DNA of 64,000 bases from an uncultured Dorea sp. (GCA_910579925.1 CAJTVY010000002.1:62001-126000), one strand, 5' to 3'. Shown: positions 49,074 through 59,473, counted from the first letter of the stretch. A program made the numbers and translations. Notes: generated by a model from the letters alone, not told the origin.

Positions 49074-52007
49074 TTATCCTAGAAATCTTTCTATTAGCAT
49101 CATATCTCTGGCGCTTGTATATAGTAAAATATCTTTCTCGTTCACCCCATGATTGCATAACTGTTTTTTCATCTCTTCTGCACACAACCGATTCGCAATT
49201 ATATATTTTGCTTTCGGATATTTTGATATCGCCGTTTCCGGTTTAAATACCTTTATTCCCTGAATCTGTTTTTCCGGCTTATCGCCCTGATTGTCACAAT
49301 ACGCGGCAATCTTTACCTGCTTCTGGTTTCCTAATAGTATGTGCAGAAACTGTCCCAGCTTCCCACATCCGAATATAACGGCCTCTCTTCCGCTGATTTC
49401 TTCAATGATATTCTGCACCTCGTTGATTTTATCATGAACCACTTTCTCGCAGGCATTATATAGCAGCCTTGGCGATCCGCAAAAGCACATCGCTTGAAAC
49501 CATTCTGTTTCTGTGAGACTTGAATTTTTTAAAATACCATCCGAAATTGCAGTCTCAACTCGTTCCTTAAGTCTCTGCATATCCAGAACTGACTCTTCCC
49601 AAAATTCTTCAGAACAGGCCATCGTCCAAAAACGCCTCATTATCTGCCGGAACATCTTGGCTGCAATGGCTGCGCGCCATTCCTTGCTTCTTCCCGAAAA
49701 CAGACGGTCCACATAAGTATACTCCTGATTCAGATTCTGAAATGCTTTCACATTTTTATTCCCACAAGAAGAATTCTCGCTATTGCGTCTATAGTGATAT
49801 ACCAGTTCATTGAGATAGACCGCTCTTCCCGCCTGATAATGTACCTGAGCGATAAATCCTATATCCTGAAACGCCGCTCCTTTTGATTCATTAAGTCGGA
49901 TCCCCTGTATGAAGTCTCTGCGATAAATTCCGTCCCACACATAGTAATCATTCAATACAAGATCCGGCGTCTTACATGGAGAGATCTCAATAGCTCCCTG
50001 GCAGGCTTCATATTGCTCTTGTGAAAATATTTTTATCGGAATCCGCACGTCGTCTCCTACCAGACTGGTAAAAAATCCTTCCGCTGTTCCTTTCACATAA
50101 TCAACTTCTGTATCACTGGCAACACGGTACAATTTCTCAAACATATCAGTTTCTACGACATCGTCAGTCTCCACGATACCGACATATTCTCCCCTGGCAA
50201 GTCCAATCCCTTTATTCAGCTGATATCCATAGCTTCTCACGTCAGATCTAACAATCCTCATTCGGGAATCCTTCTGTGCGTACTCTTCCAGGATTTCCAT
50301 TGTTCCATCAGTTGAGCCTGCGTCAACTACAATAATCTCTATCTCAGTCATCGTCTGTCCAAGAACACTTTCTATACATGGACGTATATAATCAGCCACA
50401 TTTAACGACGGCATTATAATTGTTACGCCCGGTATCATAACATTCCTTTCCATTGATGGGCCAAGCAGCTTTGATATGAATCCGGCAGCTCTTTCACTGG
50501 CATGTCCATCCTCACAAACCCCGTATTTTTTCATAAATTTATCCAGTTTTTCTTCATATTCACTTTGTCTGAAGTTCTGGATCTGCCGCATAAGTTCATC
50601 ATTCGATTCAGCTATCGTAAAAGGCAGCGAATCGTATTCCATAAGCAGATCATATTCTTTATCAATATAGCTTTCTCTGTCCGGCGCAAACAAAAATACG
50701 GGGTTCTTTACAAATGCAGGTTCGAACATAATACTCGAATAGTCTGATATCATTACGTCTGCCGCCGCCGCCAGTTCCTGGCTGTCACTATATCCGCTTA
50801 CGTCAACCACATATTCTGGCGTATTTATATTCTTGCTTTCCCTCGCAACTCCCGGATGTAACCGAAGCAGAATACGCCATTCTGCACCCCATCGTTCCTT
50901 AAGCGCCTCTCTTAAAACCTCAAAATCTAACTCTATGTGAGGCGCCCTCTGCTGATAGCAGCTTCCTTCACAAAAACGAAATGTAGGTGCGTATAATAAC
51001 AATTTTTTGTCGACGTCGATTCCATAGTATTTACACACCTTCACCTTGTTTTCCGCTCCATGAAAAACAGCATCTGAACGTGGAGAGCCGATCTGAACAG
51101 CCTCGTTTTCAAATTCAAAAGCCCTCCTACAGAACTCTGTATCAAACTCGCTGCCAGTAAGCATGTAATCCATCATCTTCCCATTGCGTCTCCAGTTATT
51201 ATACGACGGCGCTTCACTGATTGTGGAAGAATCCAGATAGCATTTCTTTAAAGTAACTCCTGCCCAGTGTTTTGCCTCGACAAAAATCTGACCTTCACGC
51301 TTTTTTATATACTCTGGAACCTCTATATTAAAAACCCACACTTTTGCTGTTGCCATTTCATATATGACCTTTTTCCAGTTCGTAACGGGGACAATCCTTA
51401 CCCCTTCCGGAACCTCCGCCGACAGATCAATCATAAGCCAGACGATATCCAGATCATTTCTCAGCTTCATCAGCTGTTCCGAGATGTATTTCCCATGATC
51501 CGAATATGTCCCAAAAGAATAGAACACAACTTTTTTATCTGAAATTCTTTCTTTACAGCATTCTTCAAAAAACTCTGCTTTTCTTCTATTTGTTTCCATA
51601 ATCACCAGGACAAAGCTATTGTTAATTCCGATTCCTTTTAGCTGTTGCAGAATTTCTTTATAATATTTTACACTTGTAATCAAGACCGCCACTTGATCTG
51701 GAGAATACTGTTCCAGAATCTCAGGTCCCGAGATACTTAATTCTCCCTTACCGGAACGAAATGAATCTAAGACGACGTCGTCTAATTGCTTTCCCCATTT
51801 TTCCCTGCTATTATCAATAACGCCATCTAAAATAAATTTTTCCCCTTTATAATGTTGAAAAAATTTTTCCGTATATGCGCCCGCGCCAAATAAAAATACC
51901 TTTTTTCCTTTAATGGCAGTCTCATATCCTTCCCAGGTCTGTGGGTTTCGTCCTCCTATTTTTGAGATATTCCGTTCATTGTCTACTGCTTTGTCTGCAA
52001 TATCCAT
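49074..52007 (-). CDS. Four-domain fusion: Rossmann-like, TagF-like, GT2, Rossmann-like
   Basis: A protein of 977 residues. Order of parts: Rossmann-like domain (about 30-140, KVFLFGAGAYTEKFF), glycerophosphotransferase domain (about 155-500, AKHWAGVTLKKCYLD, LLRLHPGVARESKN, AADVMISDYSSIMFEPAFVK), GT2 (about 515-740, IIMPSLNVADYIRPCIESVL, VDAGSTDGTMEILEEYAQKD, VETDDVV) and a second Rossmann-like domain (about 870-977, EAVIFGCGKLGQFLHILLGN). It looks like the genes at 43333 and 44693 joined head to tail. The two activities may add an alternating sugar and glycerol-phosphate unit. Confidence 0.83.
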   Translation of the reverse strand: MDIADKAVDNERNISKIGGRNPQTWEGYETAIKGKKVFLFGAGAYTEKFFQHYKGEKFILDGVIDNSREKWGKQLDDVVLDSFRSGKGELSISGPEILEQYSPDQVAVLITSVKYYKEILQQLKGIGINNSFVLVIMETNRRKAEFFEECCKERISDKKVVFYSFGTYSDHGKYISEQLMKLRNDLDIVWLMIDLSAEVPEGVRIVPVTNWKKVIYEMATAKVWVFNIEVPEYIKKREGQIFVEAKHWAGVTLKKCYLDSSTISEAPSYNNWRRNGKMMDYMLTGSEFDTEFCRRAFEFENEAVQIGSPRSDAVFHGAENKVKVCKYYGIDVDKKLLLYAPTFRFCEGSCYQQRAPHIELDFEVLREALKERWGAEWRILLRLHPGVARESKNINTPEYVVDVSGYSDSQELAAAADVMISDYSSIMFEPAFVKNPVFLFAPDRESYIDKEYDLLMEYDSLPFTIAESNDELMRQIQNFRQSEYEEKLDKFMKKYGVCEDGHASERAAGFISKLLGPSMERNVMIPGVTIIMPSLNVADYIRPCIESVLGQTMTEIEIIVVDAGSTDGTMEILEEYAQKDSRMRIVRSDVRSYGYQLNKGIGLARGEYVGIVETDDVVETDMFEKLYRVASDTEVDYVKGTAEGFFTSLVGDDVRIPIKIFSQEQYEACQGAIEISPCKTPDLVLNDYYVWDGIYRRDFIQGIRLNESKGAAFQDIGFIAQVHYQAGRAVYLNELVYHYRRNSENSSCGNKNVKAFQNLNQEYTYVDRLFSGRSKEWRAAIAAKMFRQIMRRFWTMACSEEFWEESVLDMQRLKERVETAISDGILKNSSLTETEWFQAMCFCGSPRLLYNACEKVVHDKINEVQNIIEEISGREAVIFGCGKLGQFLHILLGNQKQVKIAAYCDNQGDKPEKQIQGIKVFKPETAISKYPKAKYIIANRLCAEEMKKQLCNHGVNEKDILLYTSARDMMLIERFLG

Positions 52008-52022
52008 TTTCTGTTTTCCTTT

Positions 52023-53420
52023 CTATTCAAATAGCATATTAACAAGATCCGGTACAAAAAACACCTTCGTTTCCTTCGGACAATATTCTGCAATATTATG
52101 TTGTAGTTCTTCCTTATACCGGCTGCTTGCGATAATGATACCGTCGACGTTCATATCTGCCAGGTCCTTGATATTATATAATGGATAGCCCTGGTAGCTT
52201 GATCCGCTTTCTTTATAAGTATCTATAAAAAATACCGCCGCGCTGATTTCATCCACAAAGCTTTTATAGACAGCCAGAAATCTGTCGCATACCAGCCCCG
52301 TCCCATAAATGCCTATGATTTTCCCTTTCTCATTCAACGGAATCTCTTGTACCTCTGCCGATACGATCTGCCGCTTACACTCTAGGACGTCTATATCCGG
52401 CAGATCTATCGGCATCTCCGATTTCCCAGATTCTGCCTTTATCCGCTCTATCGCTAACAATATTTTTCCCTGGAAATCCTTGCTTTTCTCTCCAACAGAA
52501 CTATGCCGGGATACCAGATACTCATAAAAACTTATCAGATCCTCCCAAACGCTATCCACTCTTTTTTCCTGACAATATATCTGAAATATTTCGCGAAATC
52601 TTCTGAATATTTCGCTCAATACCGGAAGAATCATATCTTGTTTTGACATTTTCTCTTCGTTTATCAGCATCTCTATCATTTTTTTACAGATAAAAATACA
52701 GCTTCTCATATGTATGTCGTTATAGCTGACAGTCATTATTGAACCTGCATGAATTCTTCTATAGTACATTTTGTAGGGAATATATGTAATTCTTTCTGCA
52801 CATTCATAGACTCGCACAATCCAGTCCATGTCCTCATAAAACACGCCTGCTTCAAAATATAGCTCATTATGTCTAAAGAAATCTGCGCTTAAATAAACTA
52901 AATATGCGTTAGAATAAATTCCATGACAGGGGAAATAGCGGTTCCAGAATTCTATTCCTGTATATATTTTTGTATCTATTCCAATATTACTTCTGTCATA
53001 TACCTCTGCCTCATCTGCACAACCGTCTCTCAGCTCATCTATATCCTCAACAAAGGCTTTTGCATCGAACATAACAAAGTCCAGATCATTCTGCCGGGCT
53101 TCCTGATAACACTTTTCAAACAAATCCTCCCGGACATAATCATCTGAATCCAGAAAATAAATATATTCTCCCGAGGCGATCTTCACTCCTGCATTCCTGG
53201 CTGCTCCCAGCTTCTGGTTCTCTTGAAAAACTGCTTTTACAAAAGAATACGTCTTTTCATATTTTTCAATAATCCTTCGGCTACCGTCTGTAGAGCCATC
53301 ATCCACCAGAATAATCTCTATCTCTTGCTGTGTCTGTGCCAAAACGCTTTCTACACATGCATCCAGATATTTTTCTGTATTATATACAGGTATGATTACA
53401 GATGTCTTAATTTTATTCAT
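52023..53420 (-). CDS. GT2 glycosyltransferase with C-terminal Rossmann-like domain
   Basis: A protein of 465 residues. GT2 domain: VIIPVYNTEKYLDACVESVL, VDDGSTDGSRRIIEKYEKTY and the metal-binding LDSDDYVRED. The C-terminal part shows IIGIYGTGLVCDRFLAVYKS...FIDTYKESG and the IIIASSRYKEEL strand. An in-frame TTG at 53444 would overlap the previous gene; the ATG at 53420 is preferred although its ribosome binding site (AAGGGG) is 12 nt away. Confidence 0.87.
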   Translation of the reverse strand: MNKIKTSVIIPVYNTEKYLDACVESVLAQTQQEIEIILVDDGSTDGSRRIIEKYEKTYSFVKAVFQENQKLGAARNAGVKIASGEYIYFLDSDDYVREDLFEKCYQEARQNDLDFVMFDAKAFVEDIDELRDGCADEAEVYDRSNIGIDTKIYTGIEFWNRYFPCHGIYSNAYLVYLSADFFRHNELYFEAGVFYEDMDWIVRVYECAERITYIPYKMYYRRIHAGSIMTVSYNDIHMRSCIFICKKMIEMLINEEKMSKQDMILPVLSEIFRRFREIFQIYCQEKRVDSVWEDLISFYEYLVSRHSSVGEKSKDFQGKILLAIERIKAESGKSEMPIDLPDIDVLECKRQIVSAEVQEIPLNEKGKIIGIYGTGLVCDRFLAVYKSFVDEISAAVFFIDTYKESGSSYQGYPLYNIKDLADMNVDGIIIASSRYKEELQHNIAEYCPKETKVFFVPDLVNMLFE

Positions 53421-53425
53421 ATCAT

Positions 53426-54847
53426 CTAATTTCCCCTTACACAATAATCCCGAACGGTATCTTCAATCGCTTCCTTTAATTTATCTGCGAACTTATCCAT
53501 TGTAAAATACGCTTCATATGTTTTTCTTGCATTTCTTCTGATCTCTTCCAGTTTGTTCTGATTCCTGATAATCCACTTTATTTTTTCTGATAAATCTATG
53601 GAATCTTTTGTTTTACTTATAAATCCATTTTTTCCATTCTCTATATAGTCTGCCATTCCGATTACATCCGATGCAAGACATACCTTACCGTACATCATTC
53701 CTTCCATGATTGCAATGGACACAGTCTCTTCTAGTGAAGGACACACGACTACGTCTATATCCGCATATTTTTTCTGAATTTCCTTTCTGGTCTGTTCTCC
53801 TAAAATCTGAATGGAAGAATCTTGTAACGCTAATTCTTGGATTTTCTTTCCATATTCATTTTCGCTGATCTTACCAATCATCCAGAATTCGGCCTCTTCT
53901 TTGTCTTTACGATCTAAAAGTAATACGGCCTGCGCTAAAATATCCTGTGCTTTTCGAGGTTCTACGTTCCCTATCACAGCAAAAATCATTTTTTTATGAT
54001 TGGATCTGTCTATATTCTCGCCACTGTTATCCGGTATTCCAAATCCAAGTATTTTTTTTATCCTTTGTGGAAAATAATCATTAAAGTTTCTCCGGGCGAT
54101 CTCACTAACGGCATATATATTGATCCCTGACATTTTATCTATATCTGCATATTCATTAAATCTATGTAAAATATCGTCAAAAAGTTCGCTCGGTTCATGA
54201 ATCCACCACAATACAGGTTTCATGCGGCTAATCTCACAGGCACACGAAATCATTTGAAACACATTCACCAGAACAATATCAAATTGCTGAATCCAGAATA
54301 ATTCTTCTTTATGCAGATTGGGTAATGTGGGACATATCATAATATTAATTCCAGCCTGCACCATTTCATTAATTAATTTCCGATTTCCGCCAGGAGCCGC
54401 CAGCATAACATTATACCCGCAATTCTGCAGTACCTGCGCCGCATATCCAATTACAAGGGATCCCCCGTTATAGTTTAACCCCGTAGAAATTATCAAAACT
54501 TTTTTCCTATTTTCTAAAATCACATTATTTCCGCAATAGAATTTAAAGGATCCACAGTACATCTCATCATAAAACTGCTCCCAGTCATATATTTTCTGAG
54601 CGCAAATTCCTAAATCAAGTAACTGTCTCTTCATTTCAATCGCATTTTCTTTTTTGCTCATAAGAAGTATTTTATCATATGATATCTGATGAATATCATC
54701 CGGCCCGATAACCGGGACTCCGTCCAGCTCTTTTCCATGCAGTTTATAATTGTTATCAATAAACGCAATGATACGAATATCCGGAAGAATATAGTTCTTC
54801 CTATTATGATAAAACGCTCCTGCTCCGAATACTACTATTTTCGTCAT
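53426..54847 (-). CDS. GT4-type glycosyltransferase with N-terminal Rossmann-like domain
   Basis: A protein of 473 residues. The N-terminal domain (about 1-100) has IVVFGAGAFYHNRKNYILPD followed by IIAFIDNNYKLHG. The rest is a GT-B fold of the GT4 type: ISTGLNYNGGSLVIGYAAQV, VIGNVEPRKAQDILAQAVLL and the donor-site DIDVVCPSLEET-like segment (ADIDVVVCPSLEETVSIAIM). The donor sugar is unknown. It sits between an RgpF-like gene and a GT2 gene. Confidence 0.87.
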   Translation of the reverse strand: MTKIVVFGAGAFYHNRKNYILPDIRIIAFIDNNYKLHGKELDGVPVIGPDDIHQISYDKILLMSKKENAIEMKRQLLDLGICAQKIYDWEQFYDEMYCGSFKFYCGNNVILENRKKVLIISTGLNYNGGSLVIGYAAQVLQNCGYNVMLAAPGGNRKLINEMVQAGINIMICPTLPNLHKEELFWIQQFDIVLVNVFQMISCACEISRMKPVLWWIHEPSELFDDILHRFNEYADIDKMSGINIYAVSEIARRNFNDYFPQRIKKILGFGIPDNSGENIDRSNHKKMIFAVIGNVEPRKAQDILAQAVLLLDRKDKEEAEFWMIGKISENEYGKKIQELALQDSSIQILGEQTRKEIQKKYADIDVVVCPSLEETVSIAIMEGMMYGKVCLASDVIGMADYIENGKNGFISKTKDSIDLSEKIKWIIRNQNKLEEIRRNARKTYEAYFTMDKFADKLKEAIEDTVRDYCVRGN

Positions 54848-54867
54848 TGTATAGATCCTCTAAACTC

Positions 54868-55983
54868 CTATTCAAACATAGGAAAATATATTTGATTCCT
54901 GTTAAATTTCTCTAACAACAGGCTTTCAACTTGTTTCAAATTATTTTTTCCTAACGCTACAATAATCCCATCTTTGTCGTTTAAAACCACGTCTCTAAAA
55001 CGACAAGCGTTCCTGTCAGTCTGGTTATCTGTAACAATAAACGCTTCTATTTTCCAACAGCGATACTTGAAATAAGCTTCTATTTTTCTTCCCCAGATTC
55101 CATTACCATATACAAATATTCGTTCATGACATCTATAAAACTCATCTATATCCAGGAAGGAAAATGGCGCTATTCTTTTTTTTGTCTCTAATCTCTTTAA
55201 ATGTTTCCAGACTATAGACGTATCAAATCCATAATCTTTCTCTATATATTCCAATATTTGTACGATTTGCTCAATATTGTACATATTAACACTTTTTCTC
55301 TTCAAAACAGGAAAGTGAAAGTCAAGTATTAGTTTACATGGATAAGCATGATAGACCACCCTCCCCGGTTCTAAAAGCTGCTCTGCTCCTTGCATTTCAA
55401 CCCATGATTTATACCGGAATCCTCGATCAAAGAAAAACCGGGTAAAGGCAGCCTCAAAATTCAAAATTGCTTCTTTATATGTAAGCGGGTCATCTATAGA
55501 GAGCCAGAAATCAAAAAAGGAGACGCTTTGTAATATACTTTTTTTTACTACCAGAAAATATGTCTGCAGATGTTCCGGTAATTTTTGTTCCAGCAATGCA
55601 GAGTGTCCGTCTATCCATTTACTCAATCCCCAAAAATCTACTTTTTCCTGATCAAATCTTTCAAAGATCGTCTTCATAGAAAAAAAAGGACCGTAAAAGG
55701 TATCATTAAAAAAAACCGCTTCATCATACTGTTCCCATTCTGTTTTAGAAATGAATCTTAATACGGCCTCCTTATAGGCTCCTCCATCATATCCTATATT
55801 TCTTCGATAAAAAAGATCCGCAGAATATTTTTGCAGTATTTTTTCGGACTCTCTTTTTAAATCTCCATTTACAACGATTACCAGTTTATTCAAAACCTCT
55901 CGCATTTTTAATAGCAGATATTCTATAAAATCATCTACTATACCGTCTTCATCATATAGAACAAAAACCCCTATACGTTTCAT
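54868..55983 (-). CDS. RgpF-like (rhamnan synthesis protein F family) with C-terminal Rossmann-like domain
   Basis: A protein of 371 residues. Family motifs are VFVLYDEDGIVDDFIEYLLL, the RRNIGYDGGAYKEAVLRF segment and FFNDTFYGPFFSMKTIFERF, plus VDFWGLSKW and LQTYFLVVKKSILQS. The C terminus shows IFVYGNGIWGRKIEAYFKYR...IVTDNQTD. RgpF-type proteins act in rhamnose-rich wall polysaccharide synthesis. It is a paralogue of the next gene, with which it shares the same parts in the same order. Confidence 0.82.
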   Translation of the reverse strand: MKRIGVFVLYDEDGIVDDFIEYLLLKMREVLNKLVIVVNGDLKRESEKILQKYSADLFYRRNIGYDGGAYKEAVLRFISKTEWEQYDEAVFFNDTFYGPFFSMKTIFERFDQEKVDFWGLSKWIDGHSALLEQKLPEHLQTYFLVVKKSILQSVSFFDFWLSIDDPLTYKEAILNFEAAFTRFFFDRGFRYKSWVEMQGAEQLLEPGRVVYHAYPCKLILDFHFPVLKRKSVNMYNIEQIVQILEYIEKDYGFDTSIVWKHLKRLETKKRIAPFSFLDIDEFYRCHERIFVYGNGIWGRKIEAYFKYRCWKIEAFIVTDNQTDRNACRFRDVVLNDKDGIIVALGKNNLKQVESLLLEKFNRNQIYFPMFE

Positions 55984-56002
55984 ATTGTCACCCTCTATCT
56001 AA

Positions 56003-57181
56003 TCAGAATAGATACAATACATTTGGGAAGCTTTTTAATTTACTCTGCACCTGTACTTTATTCTTCTCACTTAATGCGACTATAATTGGCGCCAGGTTAC
56101 CTCTCTGACTTTTCAGTTCCGAGATTCCGTATAAAGGAATCTTATCAAAAGACTCTTGCTGCTTATCCCCAAGAGCACACCGTAATTCACGCCCTTCGTC
56201 CGGCAAGAGATGATCGTCAGACACAATAAAACCTGCCACGCTTTCATCCTTAAGCATGTTTTTTATCGCTTTCCCATAGCCTCCAATACCATAAATGTAT
56301 ACTCTTTTATGTCGTTGTACAAATTTAACAATATCCTCTTTTCTCGTTTTCGTAACAATCATTTCTTTTGCCTTAATTTGTACTTTATGTTGTTTAATCT
56401 CCTCACGGCTTAACGTAATAGAATTTCGCTCTTTTAGATCTTCTAAAATCAACCTGATATCATAGTTATACTGTCCGTCAATATAATGCAGTACATCTAA
56501 TAGTCTCTCCCTGTCATAATATTGCTTTGACAATACCTTTTTCTTTAAAATCGGAAGCCTGTCTAAGCATATACTTCCCTCGAAGTCCGTAAAAATATGA
56601 TATCTTTGTACTCGAAACGCATTATAATGATAACCTTTATCAACCAAAAATGAAAATATATTTTGTTCAAACGACATTAATACTCTGTTAAAATCTAAAG
56701 TATTCTCATCTATATTTTCATCAAAGAATTTTTTCAGATCACCGCTTTTCCATATTTCTTTTTTAAAGACTAAAAAATATGACTGAAGGAACGTACTCAG
56801 GCCGGTATCCGAAAGGTTCAGTCCCCAAAAATCTACTTCTGGATCATCCATCTCCTCAAATATTAATTGAAATGGTATAAACGGCCCATAAAAAGTGTCG
56901 TTACAAAAAACCAATTCCTGGGCTTCATCAATCATACGACTGACCTCTTCATTAAAAAGAGCCTCTTTATACGCTCCCGCATCATATCCTCTATTCTCTC
57001 TGACAATTAAAATATCTGCCAATTGTTTCATTTTACTGCGGTCTTCTAATTGTCCATTGGAAACAACAACAAGTGTATCTGCGATCTGTTTCAGACTCTT
57101 TATCAAAAATTCTACATCGTTTGTCAATCTCCCTTGTTTATTATAGAAGGGAAAAATCGCCGTACGTTTCCTTTTTTTCAT
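56003..57181 (-). CDS. RgpF-like (rhamnan synthesis protein F family) with C-terminal Rossmann-like domain
   Basis: A protein of 392 residues, tandem paralogue of the 54868 product. Motifs: RTAIFPFYNKQGRLTNDVEF, RENRGYDAGAYKEALFN, FCNDTFYGPFIPFQLIFEEM, VDFWGLNLSD, LQSYFLVFKKEIW. The C terminus shows VYIYGIGGYGKAIKNMLKDE...IVSDDHL. The ATG at 57181 overlaps the stop of the upstream cytidylyltransferase gene (ATGA) and has GGAGACGAA before it; an earlier in-frame start lies inside that gene. Confidence 0.82.
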   Translation of the reverse strand: MKKRKRTAIFPFYNKQGRLTNDVEFLIKSLKQIADTLVVVSNGQLEDRSKMKQLADILIVRENRGYDAGAYKEALFNEEVSRMIDEAQELVFCNDTFYGPFIPFQLIFEEMDDPEVDFWGLNLSDTGLSTFLQSYFLVFKKEIWKSGDLKKFFDENIDENTLDFNRVLMSFEQNIFSFLVDKGYHYNAFRVQRYHIFTDFEGSICLDRLPILKKKVLSKQYYDRERLLDVLHYIDGQYNYDIRLILEDLKERNSITLSREEIKQHKVQIKAKEMIVTKTRKEDIVKFVQRHKRVYIYGIGGYGKAIKNMLKDESVAGFIVSDDHLLPDEGRELRCALGDKQQESFDKIPLYGISELKSQRGNLAPIIVALSEKNKVQVQSKLKSFPNVLYLF

Positions 57182-57825
57182 TTCGTCTCCATCTCGCAAA
57201 ACACTTTTGCAAGGTCGTAATCTTTCTGTTCATCTATATCCAGCGCCTCTATTCCTGAAACCTCGTGAATATAAGGATGAAAACCAATTCTACGATTATA
57301 TTCTGTAAATATCTCCTTTTTAAACATGAAAAAGGCGCTTGTTTCTAACCATACAGGCTCTAAATCCTGAGTCCGCGGCACATCCTGCAGATCATAGTTG
57401 ATGGGACTGCCCTTATACCAGGCAAATGTCTGAATTCGTTCAGCCGTAAAAGCGGAGTCACACTCTCCCGACAATATGTACTCTAACGCCTTCTCGAATG
57501 ACTCTGCTTTAATAAAAGGCGCGGTGGCATGTGCTAACACATATATATCCGCCGCTTCCTCCTCAATAAAGCTTTTATAAATTTCAAATCCTTTTACTTC
57601 ATTACCATCCAGCCGTTTATCCCTTTTCTTGAAAGTAACTCCCTCTGGTAAATACTGCATTACGGATTCATCACTACAATAAACGTATACTTCATCTATA
57701 CCTTTCACCTGAAGCAGCGTATTAACAATATGCCAGCACAGCGGATGTCCGCCAATCGGCAGAATATTTTTTCCCGGTAATCTCTGAGAATTTAATTTTA
57801 TAGGTACAAACGCGATCGTTCTCAT
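57178..57825 (-). CDS. CMP-sugar synthetase (acylneuraminate cytidylyltransferase / KdsB-like)
   Basis: A protein of 215 residues of the CTP_transf_3 type, which activates 2-keto-3-deoxy acids as CMP sugars. The CTP-binding motif is FVPIKLNSQRLPGKNILPIG, with VYVYCSDESVMQYLP, the HATAPFIKAESFEKAL substrate region and the C-terminal GIEALDIDEQKDYDLA. With kdsA and kdsD two genes upstream the likely product is CMP-Kdo or a related CMP-ulosonate. The sequence does not separate KdsB from NeuA specificity. It has no Rossmann-like add-on, unlike its neighbours. Confidence 0.8.
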   Translation of the reverse strand: MRTIAFVPIKLNSQRLPGKNILPIGGHPLCWHIVNTLLQVKGIDEVYVYCSDESVMQYLPEGVTFKKRDKRLDGNEVKGFEIYKSFIEEEAADIYVLAHATAPFIKAESFEKALEYILSGECDSAFTAERIQTFAWYKGSPINYDLQDVPRTQDLEPVWLETSAFFMFKKEIFTEYNRRIGFHPYIHEVSGIEALDIDEQKDYDLAKVFCEMETK

Positions 57826-59430
57826 TTATTCTCCCTCCTCGCCAAAATCAGTATCTAATGTCAGACCATATGAGATCTCCTTCTCTGACATATCGTCCCA
57901 TAAATACTTTTTCAACAGTCTTGCCAAAAACTGATCATAATTTCTTTTCTGCTCCGTTGTCATACCGTTTCTCAACGCCATGCTGATTTCTTTACCTAAG
58001 TCTTCCCTTCTGTCCACCTCATAAGAACACTTTTTCCCTCTCAGTCCGGTTATTCCCACCTGCACCAGCGGCTTTTCATACATCAATACTTTATAATCGA
58101 CTGCCGACGCTATACTCACCACTACGTCCGAAATCTGAATTAACCGATCTATTGACATATCCTTGACATATATCATCCTATTATAATCATCTTCATTTAG
58201 ATTCAAAATAGTATTCCCTGGATGGGGCTTAAAGATAAAATTTAACTTATTTTCCGTACAAATCTCCAGAAGATCATCCAGAACCTCTTTTACAGAGAGA
58301 TAGATAGAGGAAATATACTGCCTCCAATATCTGCTATACGGATTCATCTCCATTCCAAGTTCATCCATTCCAACTAAAAAAATTGTTTTTTTAGTTGGAT
58401 CTAATTTCTCCATTTCTAAACGATCTGCCCGGGTTTCATAAAATACCCTTGTATCTAACTGTCTGGCCTTTATATAGTCTGTCACTCTTTGCGCTGCAGA
58501 CAGATCTTCTTCTTTAATAGATATTTTTTCCAGAACATCCGGGACAACCGCATATTCTCCCTGTCCGGCTATTCCGTATGGATCGAACTGATTCGTACCT
58601 GGTATCCAGCCATGCTCCAGATAACCATGTCTGATTCCCTGCACTTCTGCAATATGCCCTAATATATAGCTTTCTCGGTGCCAGTTTCCCCAAATAATTA
58701 TTTTTGACGGTCGAATAATGCTGACTGCTTTTTTATAATAACAATATAATTCCTGGGAGCATCTCAAAGATTCCTCCTTATTTACTGATGTCTTTCTGTC
58801 TTCCAGTTCGTACAGCCAGTTAATTTCTTCTTCTGACAAATATTCTGTAATTGTAAACTGTGATCCATACCCCTTCTTTTCCCTCCATTCTTTCTCATAG
58901 ATCCAGGGAACATCAAACACTGTACACCCAAAATCCTTTGAAATTTTATCGCTTGAAATCACAGATAAATGTGTAAACAGTACCACTTCTGCCGGTTTCC
59001 TGTTTTTCACATATTCCTTTAAAAATGAATAATAACTTTTTGCGTTTCGGACATTACTAATCGGCGCCTGTAACATAATAGGACCGGAACTCTTTTCATG
59101 CCTGGTCCCATATTCCTTTATTAAATCAAGGCTTTCTTTCATAGGTAAATCTGTATAAGAGAAAAATTCTCTGTATCCCAGAAAATCCTTCCCTTTATGA
59201 AGCCCCCTGCTTTCCAGCTCAGTTTCTATCCCCTTACTGTCTCTCACTGTAATTATGATATAGTATGCCGACCAGTCCTCCACTTCGTCAGGATGCCTCA
59301 CTTGCTTTTCACAAAATAGTTTTCTATCAGAATAACTGTCAATAAAAAATTCTGGAATAATATCCACATGCTGTTCCAGACAGGCTTTACATATTCTTCC
59401 TATTCCCCAGTAAACAATACCTTTCTCCAT
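57826..59430 (-). CDS. Capsule-type (KpsC/KpsS-like) glycosyltransferase with N-terminal Rossmann-like domain, possible Kdo transferase
   Basis: A protein of 534 residues. The N-terminal domain (about 1-100) has IVYWGIGRICKACLEQHVDI followed by FFIDSYSDRK. The rest resembles GT-B enzymes of capsule systems: WGNWHRESYILGHIAEVQGI, YLEHGWIPGTNQFDPYGIAG, FIFKPHPGNTI and ISDVVVSIASAVDYKVLMYE. The PHP and the S-x-x-x-D-Y-K elements recall KpsS/KpsC-type Kdo transferases, and the gene sits between the CMP-sugar synthetase (start adjoining) and kdsD. The assignment to Kdo transfer is inference from context. Confidence 0.6.
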   Translation of the reverse strand: MEKGIVYWGIGRICKACLEQHVDIIPEFFIDSYSDRKLFCEKQVRHPDEVEDWSAYYIIITVRDSKGIETELESRGLHKGKDFLGYREFFSYTDLPMKESLDLIKEYGTRHEKSSGPIMLQAPISNVRNAKSYYSFLKEYVKNRKPAEVVLFTHLSVISSDKISKDFGCTVFDVPWIYEKEWREKKGYGSQFTITEYLSEEEINWLYELEDRKTSVNKEESLRCSQELYCYYKKAVSIIRPSKIIIWGNWHRESYILGHIAEVQGIRHGYLEHGWIPGTNQFDPYGIAGQGEYAVVPDVLEKISIKEEDLSAAQRVTDYIKARQLDTRVFYETRADRLEMEKLDPTKKTIFLVGMDELGMEMNPYSRYWRQYISSIYLSVKEVLDDLLEICTENKLNFIFKPHPGNTILNLNEDDYNRMIYVKDMSIDRLIQISDVVVSIASAVDYKVLMYEKPLVQVGITGLRGKKCSYEVDRREDLGKEISMALRNGMTTEQKRNYDQFLARLLKKYLWDDMSEKEISYGLTLDTDFGEEGE

Positions 59431-59473
59431 AGTCTTTCTATTATTCTACCTTTCAAAAAATAAACATACACTA

